A stretch of 64,000 nucleotides of DNA, from positions 1-64,000 of the forward strand of contig JBLHXN010000002.1 in the NCBI GenBank assembly GCA_047630355.1. Direction: 5' to 3'. Below, piece by piece: positions 25,246 to 34,644 of this stretch; the first letter of the stretch is position 1; each line of letters begins with the position of its first letter. This DNA comes from JANQUM01 sp047630355 (GTDB lineage: Bacteria; Bacteroidota; Bacteroidia; Cytophagales; Spirosomataceae). The position numbers and the translations under genes were made by a program. Below the pieces are notes generated by a model. It saw only the letters and a program-made list of their open reading frames with translations. It was not told the origin of the DNA and ran no database searches.

Positions 25246-26688
25246 TTACTCCTTCTTGTTTAAGGGGAGTGATATTTCAAATGTAGTACCGACTCCAAGT
25301 TTGGACGTTACGTCTATAGATGCTTTGTGAGCTTGGATAATGCTTAGGGTAGCAGAAAGTCCGAGACCTATTCCGTTATTTTTAGAAGTAAAGTACGGCT
25401 CAAACAGGTGTTCCATTTTGTCTTTATCTATTCCTGAACCGTTATCTTTTATTTTCAACACGAATCTGTCTCCGTCAACCTCACCGGAAATAGAAACCTT
25501 AGCGTCTTCGATGTTCCCTAAAGCTTCAATGGCATTTATCAACAGGTTGTTGAGCACTATTTCAAACTGAGGAGCACTTAACGGAATCAGCATATTATTG
25601 CTATTCAGTTGCTGTGAAATCGTAATTCCCTGAAAATCCGCCCGGTCTTTTACGTTACTAATCGCTTTTGCTACGATAGGCTCAATAGGTTGTAAAATGG
25701 TCTGTACTTCTTTCTGTTTCGCAGAGTTTAATACTTCCGTGATGAGCGTATCTATGCGGGTTGCGTTACGCCTAATAATATTAATGTAAAGATCCAAAGA
25801 ATCATCTTCGGTTTCTGCTTCCAGATTTTCTGCGGCAAGATTTATGTTTGTTAAGGGATTGCGGACTTCGTGAGCCAAGGTTCGCATTAAACGAGCCGCT
25901 GACTGAATTTTTTCGTTCATCAACGATTCCCTTTCCGCTTTCAGGCGGTGAGTTTGATCAATTATTACACCGTGTACATATACTCCATCAGAAGCTGATT
26001 CAACTATTTTACACGAAATCAAACAGGGCTTTACTTCTCCTTTTCTGTTTTTTATCTGAATGGGCATATCCCTTATTTCTCCGTCCTTCTCCAGAATTTC
26101 TGTAATCTTTAATGCTAGTTCTGGGCTTTCCATAAAATCTTCTGTTCTTATGTCAAGTAACTCATCTTCGGTAAATCCTGTCAGTTCATAAAATGACTCG
26201 CTCACCTGAATAAGATTATGGTGGGTGTTACTGATGAAAATAACATCATTCGCCTGCTCAAAAATTGTCCGATATTTGTTTTCGCTTGCTTTGAGTGCCC
26301 GTAAAGTTTCCGCTTGTTTGAGGGAATACCTGATACTTCTTTCTAATACGTCGGCGGTGAGATTACTTTTGACCAAATAGTCGTAAACGCCCAAATCTGC
26401 GGCTTCGTAGTCTACGTTTGTATCGCCTACCCCGGTTAATAGTATAGTGGGTGAATCCAGCTTTTTTTCGTTGATAATTTCTATGAGGTCGAAAGCAGTT
26501 TTTGCTCCTAACAGATAATCAAAAATGAACAAGTCGTATTCGTTTTCGGATATAGCTTTTGCTGCCGATTCGTAGTTACTCTTCCATTCAATGTTGAATG
26601 ATATATTGTTTATATCCTCAAAATACTCGGAAGTCAGAAAGTAATCATCCTCATCATCGTCTACAAGAAGTACATTTATTGATTTCAT
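25246..26688 (-). CDS. Hybrid histidine kinase: receiver, PAS, HisKA, HATPase
   Basis: A 480-residue cytosolic protein. An N-terminal receiver domain (about 1-125) has its phosphoacceptor at Asp57 and an acidic pocket DDDEDD. A PAS domain spans about 135-250. The HisKA box has His273 (LAHEVRNPLTN), and the ATPase domain (about 360-478) has N, G1 (DNGSGI) and G2 (GIGLGLS) boxes. No membrane segment is present, so it senses an intracellular signal or takes phosphate from a partner kinase. It ends the rpoN-led minus-strand signalling run, 81 nt after the receiver pseudogene. Confidence 0.92.
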   Translation of the reverse strand: MKSINVLLVDDDEDDYFLTSEYFEDINNISFNIEWKSNYESAAKAISENEYDLFIFDYLLGAKTAFDLIEIINEKKLDSPTILLTGVGDTNVDYEAADLGVYDYLVKSNLTADVLERSIRYSLKQAETLRALKASENKYRTIFEQANDVIFISNTHHNLIQVSESFYELTGFTEDELLDIRTEDFMESPELALKITEILEKDGEIRDMPIQIKNRKGEVKPCLISCKIVESASDGVYVHGVIIDQTHRLKAERESLMNEKIQSAARLMRTLAHEVRNPLTNINLAAENLEAETEDDSLDLYINIIRRNATRIDTLITEVLNSAKQKEVQTILQPIEPIVAKAISNVKDRADFQGITISQQLNSNNMLIPLSAPQFEIVLNNLLINAIEALGNIEDAKVSISGEVDGDRFVLKIKDNGSGIDKDKMEHLFEPYFTSKNNGIGLGLSATLSIIQAHKASIDVTSKLGVGTTFEISLPLNKKE

Positions 26689-26769
26689 AATGTTTGTTAT
26701 CTGGGTAAGTTTCCTAAATATCAGAATGTATTTATTTTGAATAGTCGGCGTAAGCGGGTGGGGTAGAAG

Positions 26770-27191
26770 TTAGTCAACCATTGACATACCTTTCTCTGAA
26801 AGTAATTTTATAATCTTTGCAAAAGATTTAAATAATATTGGTTTTTGAATATATCCGTCAATATTGTATTCCTGAGCCCTTGCAATATCAGTTTCGGTTT
26901 TAGAAGAAGTCATGATAATGGTGGGAATATCTTCCAAAAGTTGATTTGACTTTATAGATTCTAAAGCAATGGTTCCGTCCATTTTGGGCATATTCAAATC
27001 CAATAATATTAAGTCCGGATGTGGGCTTTTTTTATGCTCTTGAACTGGCTTTCTCTCTCAAGAAACTCGAGTAGCTCAACGCCGTCCGACACGAAATGAA
27101 GCGGATTTATCAATTCATGCTGTTCAAACAGTTTGTTGAGCAGGTAGACATCGTCTTGGTCTTCGTCAGCAATTAGTATGAATATTTTCAT
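26770..27191 (-). pseudogene. Single-domain response regulator split by a poly-A frameshift
   Basis: The first part (27009-27191) reads MKIFILIADEDQDDVYLLNKL and ends early. The second part (26770-27003) starts MDLNMPKMDG and carries TSSKTE and the Lys of QKPI. A seven-A run at about 27023-27029 separates the frames. With eight A the sequence reads KKSPHPDLILLDLNMPKMDG, which contains the phosphoacceptor Asp. It is a CheY/Rcp1-like receiver of about 140 residues. Sequencing error, mutation or transcriptional slippage could all explain the run. It follows the broken MscS gene by 3 nt. Confidence 0.85.
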
Positions 27192-27194
27192 GAG

Positions 27195-27752
27195 TTAACC
27201 AGGTTTACCTTCTTGTAACATCACACATTTTTTCTCTTGGGTCATCTTCTGCATTAATTGCCGCGTTAATGCCTTCATCGTAGTATAGTCTACTCCGATT
27301 GAAAAATCGTGGTGGAGGAGATTATCTTTAGAATAGTTTTGCAACGGTTGTTTTAGAATAAGACCATTTGGGACGAAAATATCTTTTCCGTCAAAGGTCT
27401 TTATGGTAGTTTCCCGAAGGGTAAGGTAAATAACCGAACCTTTCAAACCGTTGGTTTCTATAATATCTTCCATATCAAACGGGAGTTTGAACGCAAGTAT
27501 TACGCCCGCAATAAAATTTTCTCCAATGTTTTTAAACGCAAAGCTAATTATGAAACCCGTAATCCTGATTCCCGCCAGTATTTCTGAATCTGCTCCATTG
27601 AGTCCTAAAATATTAAAGGCGATAACAACACCCAGAATGATGACGCACGTTGCAAGGTGAATTGAGAAACCAAAATACATCAGTGTGTTTTTGGGCAAAC
27701 TTTCTTCCTAAGGTTCTGATATTATACTTGTAACATCTTTTATCTCGTTCAT
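27195..27752 (-). pseudogene. MscS-family channel gene, nonsense-interrupted and 3'-truncated
   Basis: The natural start is probably ATG 27752, which overlaps the kinase stop by 4 nt (ATGA). It reads MNEIKDVTSIISEP, then TAG at 27710-27708, then EESLPKNTL in frame. Downstream are TM3-like ITGFIISFAFKNIGENF-type sequence and the MscS beta domain (DIIETNGLKGSVIYLTLRETTIKTFDG, VPNGLILKQPLQNYS). The protein ends after GKPG, lacking the C-terminal alpha/beta domain expected in this family. Re-initiation at TTG 27698 would still give only 167 residues. It is likely non-functional. Confidence 0.8.
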
Positions 27753-29311
27753 TTTCCTTCCAGAGGTTGATTTTTAGGTAAAATAATTGTGAAAGTAGTA
27801 CCTTCATTAACCTTTGAATCTGCGTATATAAATCCGCTATGGTTATCTACCACCTTACGACAAATTGCTAATCCTATACCCGTTCCGGCGTACTCAGTGC
27901 GACCATGTAACCTTTTAAAAACGGTAAAAATCTGCTCCGCATATTCATTTGAAAACCCGATTCCATTATCCGTTAAAGTTATCTTGTAGTAGCTTTGACC
28001 ATTGATTAAATAATCTGTAGCCTCTAAACGGGTTATATTCTCGCTTTTTATAGTAATTACAGGTTCTCTGTCTCCTTTTCGGAACTTAATGGCATTGCTT
28101 AAAAGGTTGTTGAATAATTGACTCAACTGTGCAGCTAACCCTTTTGTGGTGGGCAAATTTTCTACGGTTATTGCTGCTCCAGTTTCTTCAATACTAAGCT
28201 CCATATTTGATAAAACGTCTTTGATGATTGCGTTTAAATCAACAGCTTCAAAGGCCTGATCACTTGTAAGTCTTGAAAGGGAAAGTAGGTTATTTATTAG
28301 CTCCCGCATTCTTCCGGCAGCATCCAACATCCTGTCAAGGTACAGCGTAGGCTTAGTAGCCATATCATCACCGAGCGTCATTTTCAGGCGTTCGCCAAAC
28401 GCCACAATTTTCCTAAGAGGTTCTTGTAAATCGTGCGAAGCTACGTAAGCAAATTGTTCCAGATCCCGGTTAGACGAATCCAGCTTAAAGACCTTATTTT
28501 CGAGTTCGTTCTGAATTTTCTTGAGGTAGGTTACATCACTAGTGCTTCCCATTGCCTTTGCAATTGTCTTGCCGTCTTCTTCGTAAGCTATGACTTTAGC
28601 TTGTGCAATTAAGGTTTTCACAACACCATCTTTGGTTATAATGCGGTGTTCGTAATCGTCGTATTGCTCTCCGGTTGCAAGAAATATTTCGTTTCGTTCA
28701 AGCAGATGCTCTAAATCATCCGGATGCACCCACTCGTAATAAGTCGAGACGCCGAGTTCTAATTCTTTTCTGTTAGCGGGATCATGCCCGAAGATCCGGT
28801 ATAACCCATCCGACCAAATAACTTTATCCCCTTTCACGTGCCAGACCCAGCTTCCAAAGTTCATCATAATCTCGGTTTCTGAAAGAAGGAGGTTAATCTG
28901 TTCCTTATCAGCTTCTATTTTTATTTTTTCCGTAATATCCTCTGAAAGTCCGAGTAACTCTACCGGATTACCATTAACATCGCTGCGGTAAACCATAGAG
29001 CGGGTATTGACTGTGACAGCACTACCATTTTTATGTTCTATTTGGTAAGTGTACTGATAAACCTCTTTGTCGGCTTCATATTCTGAACTAAATGCTTCTA
29101 CCGACTGCATAAAGGCATTGGTTGAATCGAGTAATATATCGTCTTGTTCGTAGCCTAGTATAGTAGAGAGGTTTTTACTGAGGAAGAGGAGTTTGCCAGT
29201 TTTACAATCCGTTACATGAACCACGTACGGGAGTAAATTTAGAACGCTCCCCATGAGGGAGAGGTCAAGGGATTTGTAGTGTGAATTTGAAAGTATAGAT
29301 GATAGTGGCAC
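27749..29311 (-). CDS. PAS-domain sensor histidine kinase
   Basis: A 520-residue protein without membrane segments. Two PAS-type domains (about 20-135, 145-265) are followed by a HisKA box with YVASHDLQEPLRKI and an HATPase domain with DNGIGF and GTGIGLAIC. This is the Cph1-like kinase subgroup common in Bacteroidota, which usually pairs with single-domain Rcp1-like receivers such as the broken one nearby. It lies 52 nt after the NtrC-type gene on the same strand. Confidence 0.92.
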   Translation of the reverse strand: MPLSSILSNSHYKSLDLSLMGSVLNLLPYVVHVTDCKTGKLLFLSKNLSTILGYEQDDILLDSTNAFMQSVEAFSSEYEADKEVYQYTYQIEHKNGSAVTVNTRSMVYRSDVNGNPVELLGLSEDITEKIKIEADKEQINLLLSETEIMMNFGSWVWHVKGDKVIWSDGLYRIFGHDPANRKELELGVSTYYEWVHPDDLEHLLERNEIFLATGEQYDDYEHRIITKDGVVKTLIAQAKVIAYEEDGKTIAKAMGSTSDVTYLKKIQNELENKVFKLDSSNRDLEQFAYVASHDLQEPLRKIVAFGERLKMTLGDDMATKPTLYLDRMLDAAGRMRELINNLLSLSRLTSDQAFEAVDLNAIIKDVLSNMELSIEETGAAITVENLPTTKGLAAQLSQLFNNLLSNAIKFRKGDREPVITIKSENITRLEATDYLINGQSYYKITLTDNGIGFSNEYAEQIFTVFKRLHGRTEYAGTGIGLAICRKVVDNHSGFIYADSKVNEGTTFTIILPKNQPLEGK

Positions 29312-29363
29312 AACAGAAAACAGTAAAGTTTATAAATTTATTGAAGCATCTGGAAAACGCTTC

Positions 29364-30839
29364 TTACATATTCAATGCTTTCATTTTATTATAAAGTGTT
29401 TTTCGATCAATATTTAAATAACGTGCAGCTTTACTTTTGTTAAAATTGGTTTGCCGAAGGGCATTCATTATTGTTTCGAATTCAGCTTCTTGAGCGGCGG
29501 CTTTCAAATCGTTTACGTTCGCTTGTGGTTCTGGTGAATGCGATTTGTTATCAGTATGAGTTACAGAGTTTGAATGCTCAATTGAATCTGGCTTGTCGGC
29601 AAACATGACATGTCCGTGGTTCAGTAATTCAAAAGGTAAAGCCTTTGCTTCCACAATATTTCCTTCACTAAGAAGTGTGGTTCGTTTAACAATGTTATTT
29701 AGTTCACGTAAGTTACCGTACCAAGGGTAACTCATAAAGCAATCAACAACTTCTTTCGAGAATCCGGTGATGTTTTTGTCAAGTTCTGTATTTGTTTTGT
29801 CGAGGAAGAATTCGGCAAATAACATAATATCTTCGCCGCGTTCACGCAGCGGAGGAACCGTTATACTGAACTCATTGAAGCGGTGATACAAGTCTTCCCG
29901 GAACTTGCCTTTTCTGATTGCTTCTGGTAAATTTTCGTTGCTGGCAATGATGATTCTTACGTCAAGGCTAATCTCTTTGTTTCCGCCCAAACGCTTTACT
30001 TTTTGTTCTTGCACAACTCGTAGTAACGATACCTGCACTTCGTAAGAGAGGTTGGCAATTTCGTCTAAGAATAATGTTCCGCCGTTGGCAAGTTCAAAGT
30101 GACCAATCTTTTGATTCAATGCTCCGGTAAAGGAGCCTTTTTCGTGTCCAAAAAGTTCACTTCCGGCAAGTTCTTTGGAGATTGCTCCGCAGTCCATCGC
30201 CACAAAAGCTTCGCCACCTCGCTTACTTCTGTTGTGAATTTCGCGGGCAATAGCTTCTTTTCCGGCACCACTTTCTCCGTATATAATTACGCTAAAATTC
30301 GTTGGAGCAACCAAGTCGATTTGCTTCATCAAATTTTTGGATACCGCACTATTCCCGAAGATGTATCCTTTAGGAGCTTTATTGCCTGACCTTTTCGTAC
30401 CCGCTGATTTTGTAGAATCAGATGACTGCATAGCTCTTTCTTCGTTTGCTGAATTTTCTTCAGACTTAGTAGAAACGCTTGATAGTGCCTTCTTGACAGT
30501 CATCAAAATTTCGTCGGGGAAGAGCGGCTTCGTGACATAGTCATAAGCACCTTGTTTCATGACGCTTATCGCTACTTTTATATCAGAATATCCTGTAATG
30601 ATTATCACAGGAACTGAAGCGTTTTTTGATTTGGCGTATTGTAATAATTCAACGCCATTAATGTCTCCCAATTTAAAATCTGTCATGATTAAATCGGGCT
30701 TGAACGTATCAATTTTTTGCATGCCGGTCCGACCATTCTGAGCGGTCGAGACTTCGAAGTCATTGCGTGTCAAAAAGCGTTCGAGTAGCAGACATATATC
30801 ATTATCATCGTCAATTATTAGTATTTTAGTCTTGGACAT
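29364..30839 (-). CDS. NtrC-family sigma-54-dependent response regulator
   Basis: Start chosen at ATG 30839 (MSKTKILIIDDD), because the longer frame to 30932 would run into rpoN. Receiver domain (about 1-120, TDFKLGD), then an AAA+ domain with Walker A GESGAGKEA, the sigma-54 contact loop GSFTGA and GGTLFLDEI Walker B, then a Fis-type HTH at the C-terminus (NKSKAARYLNIDRKTLYNKM). About 491 residues, complete. It activates sigma-54 promoters. It is directly downstream of rpoN (61 nt), a clear functional match. Confidence 0.94.
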   Translation of the reverse strand: MSKTKILIIDDDNDICLLLERFLTRNDFEVSTAQNGRTGMQKIDTFKPDLIMTDFKLGDINGVELLQYAKSKNASVPVIIITGYSDIKVAISVMKQGAYDYVTKPLFPDEILMTVKKALSSVSTKSEENSANEERAMQSSDSTKSAGTKRSGNKAPKGYIFGNSAVSKNLMKQIDLVAPTNFSVIIYGESGAGKEAIAREIHNRSKRGGEAFVAMDCGAISKELAGSELFGHEKGSFTGALNQKIGHFELANGGTLFLDEIANLSYEVQVSLLRVVQEQKVKRLGGNKEISLDVRIIIASNENLPEAIRKGKFREDLYHRFNEFSITVPPLRERGEDIMLFAEFFLDKTNTELDKNITGFSKEVVDCFMSYPWYGNLRELNNIVKRTTLLSEGNIVEAKALPFELLNHGHVMFADKPDSIEHSNSVTHTDNKSHSPEPQANVNDLKAAAQEAEFETIMNALRQTNFNKSKAARYLNIDRKTLYNKMKALNM

Positions 30840-30900
30840 GTAATGCTTTTGTTTTACTGGTATTTTTACTTGTGGAAATATGAATAAACACAACAGTCGT

Positions 30901-32367
30901 TTATAAAACTCGGCGGTACTTTGAGGCGTCAATACTCATCGCTTCTCGATATTTTGTAATTGTACGACGTGACAATGAAATTCCTTCTTTTTGCAGAACT
31001 GTTTTTATCTGAGTGTCTGTGTATGGCTGTTGTTTGTCTTCAGTATCTATGATACTTTTTACCATTTCTTTGACTCTACGATTTGAAATTTCCGTTCCGT
31101 CATTATTCATTATAGAATCTGTGAAAAGATCCTTTAAGTTGATCACGCCGTACGGTGTCTGAGCGTACTTTTTGCTTGTAACTCTTGATACCGTGGATAT
31201 CTCCATTCCAATCAAGTCAGCTACGTTTTTTAGTATCATTGGGCGAAGATTCTCAACCTTACCGGTCTTAAGATACGGCTCTTGTAGATAGACAAGCGTT
31301 TCGATTACCTTGGTCATGGTTTGTTTCCGTTGCTGAATGGCATCTATAAACCACACCGCTGATTTTATTTTGTTGCCAACGTAGCTGCGGGTCTGTTTGT
31401 CTTTGTGATTCGAGAGCGAATTTGCGTAGTACTCATTCACCCCAAACTTACGTGCCTGCGGATTATTTATCTTACCAATTACCTGGTCATCTACAATATC
31501 TATTATGTAGTCAGGAATAATTGTGTGGTTTGTAGCAACGGTAGAGCTGTTTTTGCCCCTGACTGGGCTGGGAGACAAAGTAGCAATAAGTGTAATTGCC
31601 TTTTTTATATCGTCTTGTGTAATGTCAAGTTTACTTTCGATTTTCTCGAATTTCCGCTCGGAAAAATGATGGTAACACTCCGATAATACTTTGTAAGCAA
31701 TCTCTACATCCTTTCCTTTTCTCTTGTGTTCCTCAAGCTGTAGTAACAAGCATTCACGCAAATCAACGGCAGCTAAACCGTTTTCTAACTGGTTGATAAT
31801 GGTTCTGACTTTAGCAACTTCTTCTTCACTCACGAATATATTATAGCTAAAAGAAATATCATCGGTGAGGTCTGTAATGTCTCTTCTAAGAAAGCCTGTA
31901 TCATCCAACATATCGATGATAAATTCAGCAATCATTATTTCTTTTTCGCTGAAATTCAGGTAGTGAGTCTGTTCTTTTGCTTCGTCGCGGAAGGTATATT
32001 CAACCGTTATGGGAGTAGTATAATGCTCGTCATCTTCAGGAAAATTGTTTACTTTTGTTTTGTATTGCGGTACGCCATAATCGTACTCTTCGGGGCTAAA
32101 GTGCGTTTCCCATTCTATTTCAGAAGCTGATGAGGACGTATTGTCATCATTTGTATCATCATTGCGGTCGAAAGTATCCGTTGAATCTGTTTTCGAATCG
32201 TCGAAGCCAGGTTCGTTTTCTTCTAAAAAAGGGTTTTCTTCAAGTTCTTTTTTTATGTAGTCGTCAAGTTCGTCTAAACCAAGGTTTAGAAAGTTCAGAA
32301 ATTGTATCTGTTGCGGGTTTACCTTAAGGTGCTGCTTGAGTGTTTGTACTTGACTGTTACTGACCAT
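30901..32367 (-). CDS. rpoN: RNA polymerase sigma-54 factor
   Basis: 488 residues. The N-terminal activator-interacting region is Gln/Leu-rich (about 1-50), an acidic region follows (about 55-85), then the core-binding domain, and at the C-terminus the RpoN box SRRTITKYREAM. It is the first gene of a long minus-strand run that continues with an NtrC-type activator and two kinases. It directs transcription from -24/-12 promoters. Confidence 0.96.
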   Translation of the reverse strand: MVSNSQVQTLKQHLKVNPQQIQFLNFLNLGLDELDDYIKKELEENPFLEENEPGFDDSKTDSTDTFDRNDDTNDDNTSSSASEIEWETHFSPEEYDYGVPQYKTKVNNFPEDDEHYTTPITVEYTFRDEAKEQTHYLNFSEKEIMIAEFIIDMLDDTGFLRRDITDLTDDISFSYNIFVSEEEVAKVRTIINQLENGLAAVDLRECLLLQLEEHKRKGKDVEIAYKVLSECYHHFSERKFEKIESKLDITQDDIKKAITLIATLSPSPVRGKNSSTVATNHTIIPDYIIDIVDDQVIGKINNPQARKFGVNEYYANSLSNHKDKQTRSYVGNKIKSAVWFIDAIQQRKQTMTKVIETLVYLQEPYLKTGKVENLRPMILKNVADLIGMEISTVSRVTSKKYAQTPYGVINLKDLFTDSIMNNDGTEISNRRVKEMVKSIIDTEDKQQPYTDTQIKTVLQKEGISLSRRTITKYREAMSIDASKYRRVL

Positions 32368-32551
32368 GGGTTGTTTTTGTATATAAGGTTGCTATTCAAT
32401 AAGAAAGCCAAAATATAGCTATATTGGGCTCATCTAATTAGATGAAGGTTTAATGTACTGATAACGTGTAAATTATAGCATCTTTTTTTAGATTGATGTA
32501 ATCTGGGTATAAGTTAGGTAAAATTAATAGTTGTAGAAAATAGTATCCAAA

Positions 32552-33973
32552 GTGAGTAATAAAATACACAGTATATTTAGTTTTTACAAGTTTAGCAATA
32601 CCCGAATTATCAACGCAGTTTTTGGTTTTGCATTCGCTTTATTGATCTTTTTGATGGGCTTTACGTACAGTCGTTTTACTAATTTTAGAAGCTATGGTAA
32701 AGTGGTGGAGCATACACAAATAGTGCTGAATAGTATCATAAAAGCTGGAGGGGGACACGAGTCTTTGATGGCTAATCAACGCAGTTTTTTACTCACAAAA
32801 AATGAGGCCTATTTTGAACAGTTTAAAAAAGATACAGACAGCCTAAGAGCGACGGTTGACGAAATTATAACTTTGACTGCGAATAATCCCGAGCAGGTCA
32901 AAAATGCAACGAAGTTAAAGGAGTTATCGCAGAGCAGAATAGTTCAGCTTTCTGTAGAAATGATAAACGATACTACCCATGCGAAGTATCGCCCTGATCA
33001 ACAAAAACTCTTGGCTGAAAATCAACGAAAGTACAATGATATTGTGTTGCTCATTCAGGAAATGTATAACGTAGAGCGGCGGTTGCTTCGGCAGCGATTG
33101 ACTATGAAAGAATTTGAGGAGAAATTTGCCCCCGCACTCCTTGCCGTGACAAGTTTTGTGGCTCTCATATTACTATTTATGACTTTCTATCTGTTAAATT
33201 TAGAACTGAAAGAGAGAAATCGTGTTGAGAGACTTCTGAAAGGTAAAATAGAAGAATTAAACTTATCCAACCATCATTTGGAAGAGTTTGCCCGGGTTTC
33301 TTCGCATGATTTAAAAGAACCGCTTCGTAAAATCAGTATATTCAGCGACCGGCTACTGCAAACGCACGCTAAAGATTTACCGCCCAAAGCTCAAACAATG
33401 CTTGAGCGAATAAATAGTTCAGCGGTTCGGATGAATGACCTTATCAAAGACACACTGAATTACTCTAGTTTGATGTCTAAGGATAAATTAAAGAAAGAAC
33501 CTGTTAAATTAGATAGCGTATGGAAAACAGTCATCGCCGAATTTGCAGAAGAAATCAAAGATCAAGATATCATGATTATCTCAGGTAATCTTCCTATTTT
33601 AACAGGCTTTGGACATCAGATGCACCAACTTTTGCAGAATCTTCTGAGTAACGCCATAAAGTTTGCGGACGAGGGTAGAAAGTCAGTAATTGAGATACAA
33701 TATAAAGTAGGTGGAACTATTGATAACGTAGATTCGCCAAAAGCTCATGTAATTATATTTTCTGATAATGGTATCGGGTTTGATGCCGAGAAATATGCGA
33801 GTAAAATATTTAGTGTATTTGGTAAGTTAGACTTGGAGAAAGAGGGTACCGGGATAGGTTTGGCAATATGCAAACAAGTTACAGAAAACCACGATGGTGA
33901 AATATCTGTCACGAGTAAGGAGGGAGTGGGCACAACGTTTACAATCGTTCTGCCAGCTTCACAATCTGCGTAA
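32552..33973 (+). CDS. CHASE3-domain sensor histidine kinase
   Basis: 473 residues, GTG start at 32552. Two membrane segments (about 20-40 and 190-215) flank an extracytoplasmic helical CHASE3 domain with the typical ANQRSFLLT motif. Then come HisKA with VSSHDLKEPLRKI and an HATPase with SDNGIGF and GTGIGLAIC. It is divergent from rpoN. A single-domain receiver gene follows on the same strand (134 nt gap) and is the probable phosphotransfer partner. Confidence 0.92.
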   Translation: MSNKIHSIFSFYKFSNTRIINAVFGFAFALLIFLMGFTYSRFTNFRSYGKVVEHTQIVLNSIIKAGGGHESLMANQRSFLLTKNEAYFEQFKKDTDSLRATVDEIITLTANNPEQVKNATKLKELSQSRIVQLSVEMINDTTHAKYRPDQQKLLAENQRKYNDIVLLIQEMYNVERRLLRQRLTMKEFEEKFAPALLAVTSFVALILLFMTFYLLNLELKERNRVERLLKGKIEELNLSNHHLEEFARVSSHDLKEPLRKISIFSDRLLQTHAKDLPPKAQTMLERINSSAVRMNDLIKDTLNYSSLMSKDKLKKEPVKLDSVWKTVIAEFAEEIKDQDIMIISGNLPILTGFGHQMHQLLQNLLSNAIKFADEGRKSVIEIQYKVGGTIDNVDSPKAHVIIFSDNGIGFDAEKYASKIFSVFGKLDLEKEGTGIGLAICKQVTENHDGEISVTSKEGVGTTFTIVLPASQSA

Positions 33974-34107
33974 CTATTTATCGTGAAATCTATGATATAT
34001 CTGCTTTCGTCGAAAAAAGAACGGATAATAGAAAGTTGATGTTTAATGGCATAGTTTTGTGCTAACAATTGTTCTTTTAAAATAACCTCAACTAACTCAT
34101 ACCTATA

Positions 34108-34515
34108 TTGAAGCATACCTTACTTATAGCGGAAGATGATGTAGATGATCAATTGCTGCTTGAATCGGTATTTGAAGAACTAAAACTTCTCTACAAATTA
34201 GCATTTGTAGAGAACGGGATTAAAGCTCTTGAGTATCTCAAAGAAAACTCAAAAGAGCTACCAAGTCTGATACTTTTAGACTTAAACATGCCTAAAAAGG
34301 ATGGCCGCGAAACGTTGATTGAAATAAAATCAAACGAAGGCTGGCGTTCTATACCGATAATTGTCTTTACCACTTCTGATTCAGAAGCAGATATTGCGTA
34401 CAGTTACAAACATGGCACCAATGCCTTTATAACCAAGCCTTTAAGCTTTTGTGAATTAAAGGAAATCGTGGAATCAATTGACCTCTTTTGGCTTAAGACT
34501 GCCAGACTTCCTTAG
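34108..34515 (+). CDS. Single-domain response regulator (Rcp1-like)
   Basis: 135 residues, TTG start (34108). A receiver domain only: acidic pocket AEDDVDD, phosphoacceptor Asp in LILLDLNMPKKDG, TTSD and the Lys of ITKP. It has no output domain. It lies downstream of the CHASE3 kinase. The kinase type (LEEFA..SSHDLKEP) commonly pairs with such receivers in Bacteroidota. Confidence 0.9.
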   Translation: MKHTLLIAEDDVDDQLLLESVFEELKLLYKLAFVENGIKALEYLKENSKELPSLILLDLNMPKKDGRETLIEIKSNEGWRSIPIIVFTTSDSEADIAYSYKHGTNAFITKPLSFCELKEIVESIDLFWLKTARLP

Positions 34516-34544
34516 TAAACACGAAACTGTCCAGACCTCAACAA

Positions 34545-34579
34545 AAAAGCGGATATCTTCTTAGGGGATGTCCGCTTTT
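34545..34579. terminator. Bidirectional terminator between convergent genes
   Basis: Arms AAAAGCGGATATC (34545-34557) and GATGTCCGCTTTT (34567-34579) pair over 13 bp with one G-U pair. The A/T tails allow function in both directions, serving the receiver gene (+) and the coiled-coil gene (-). Confidence 0.82.
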
Positions 34580-34644
34580 CTATTAGTGAGTATTATATTA
34601 AATTAACATTTCGGTCAAGGCTGATATGTGTTTTCTTAAACTTA

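Noticed and set aside
30840..30932. Longer N-terminus for the NtrC-type regulator
   Set aside because: It would overlap rpoN by 32 nt and adds a sequence unlike any receiver domain; ATG 30839 gives the standard opening.
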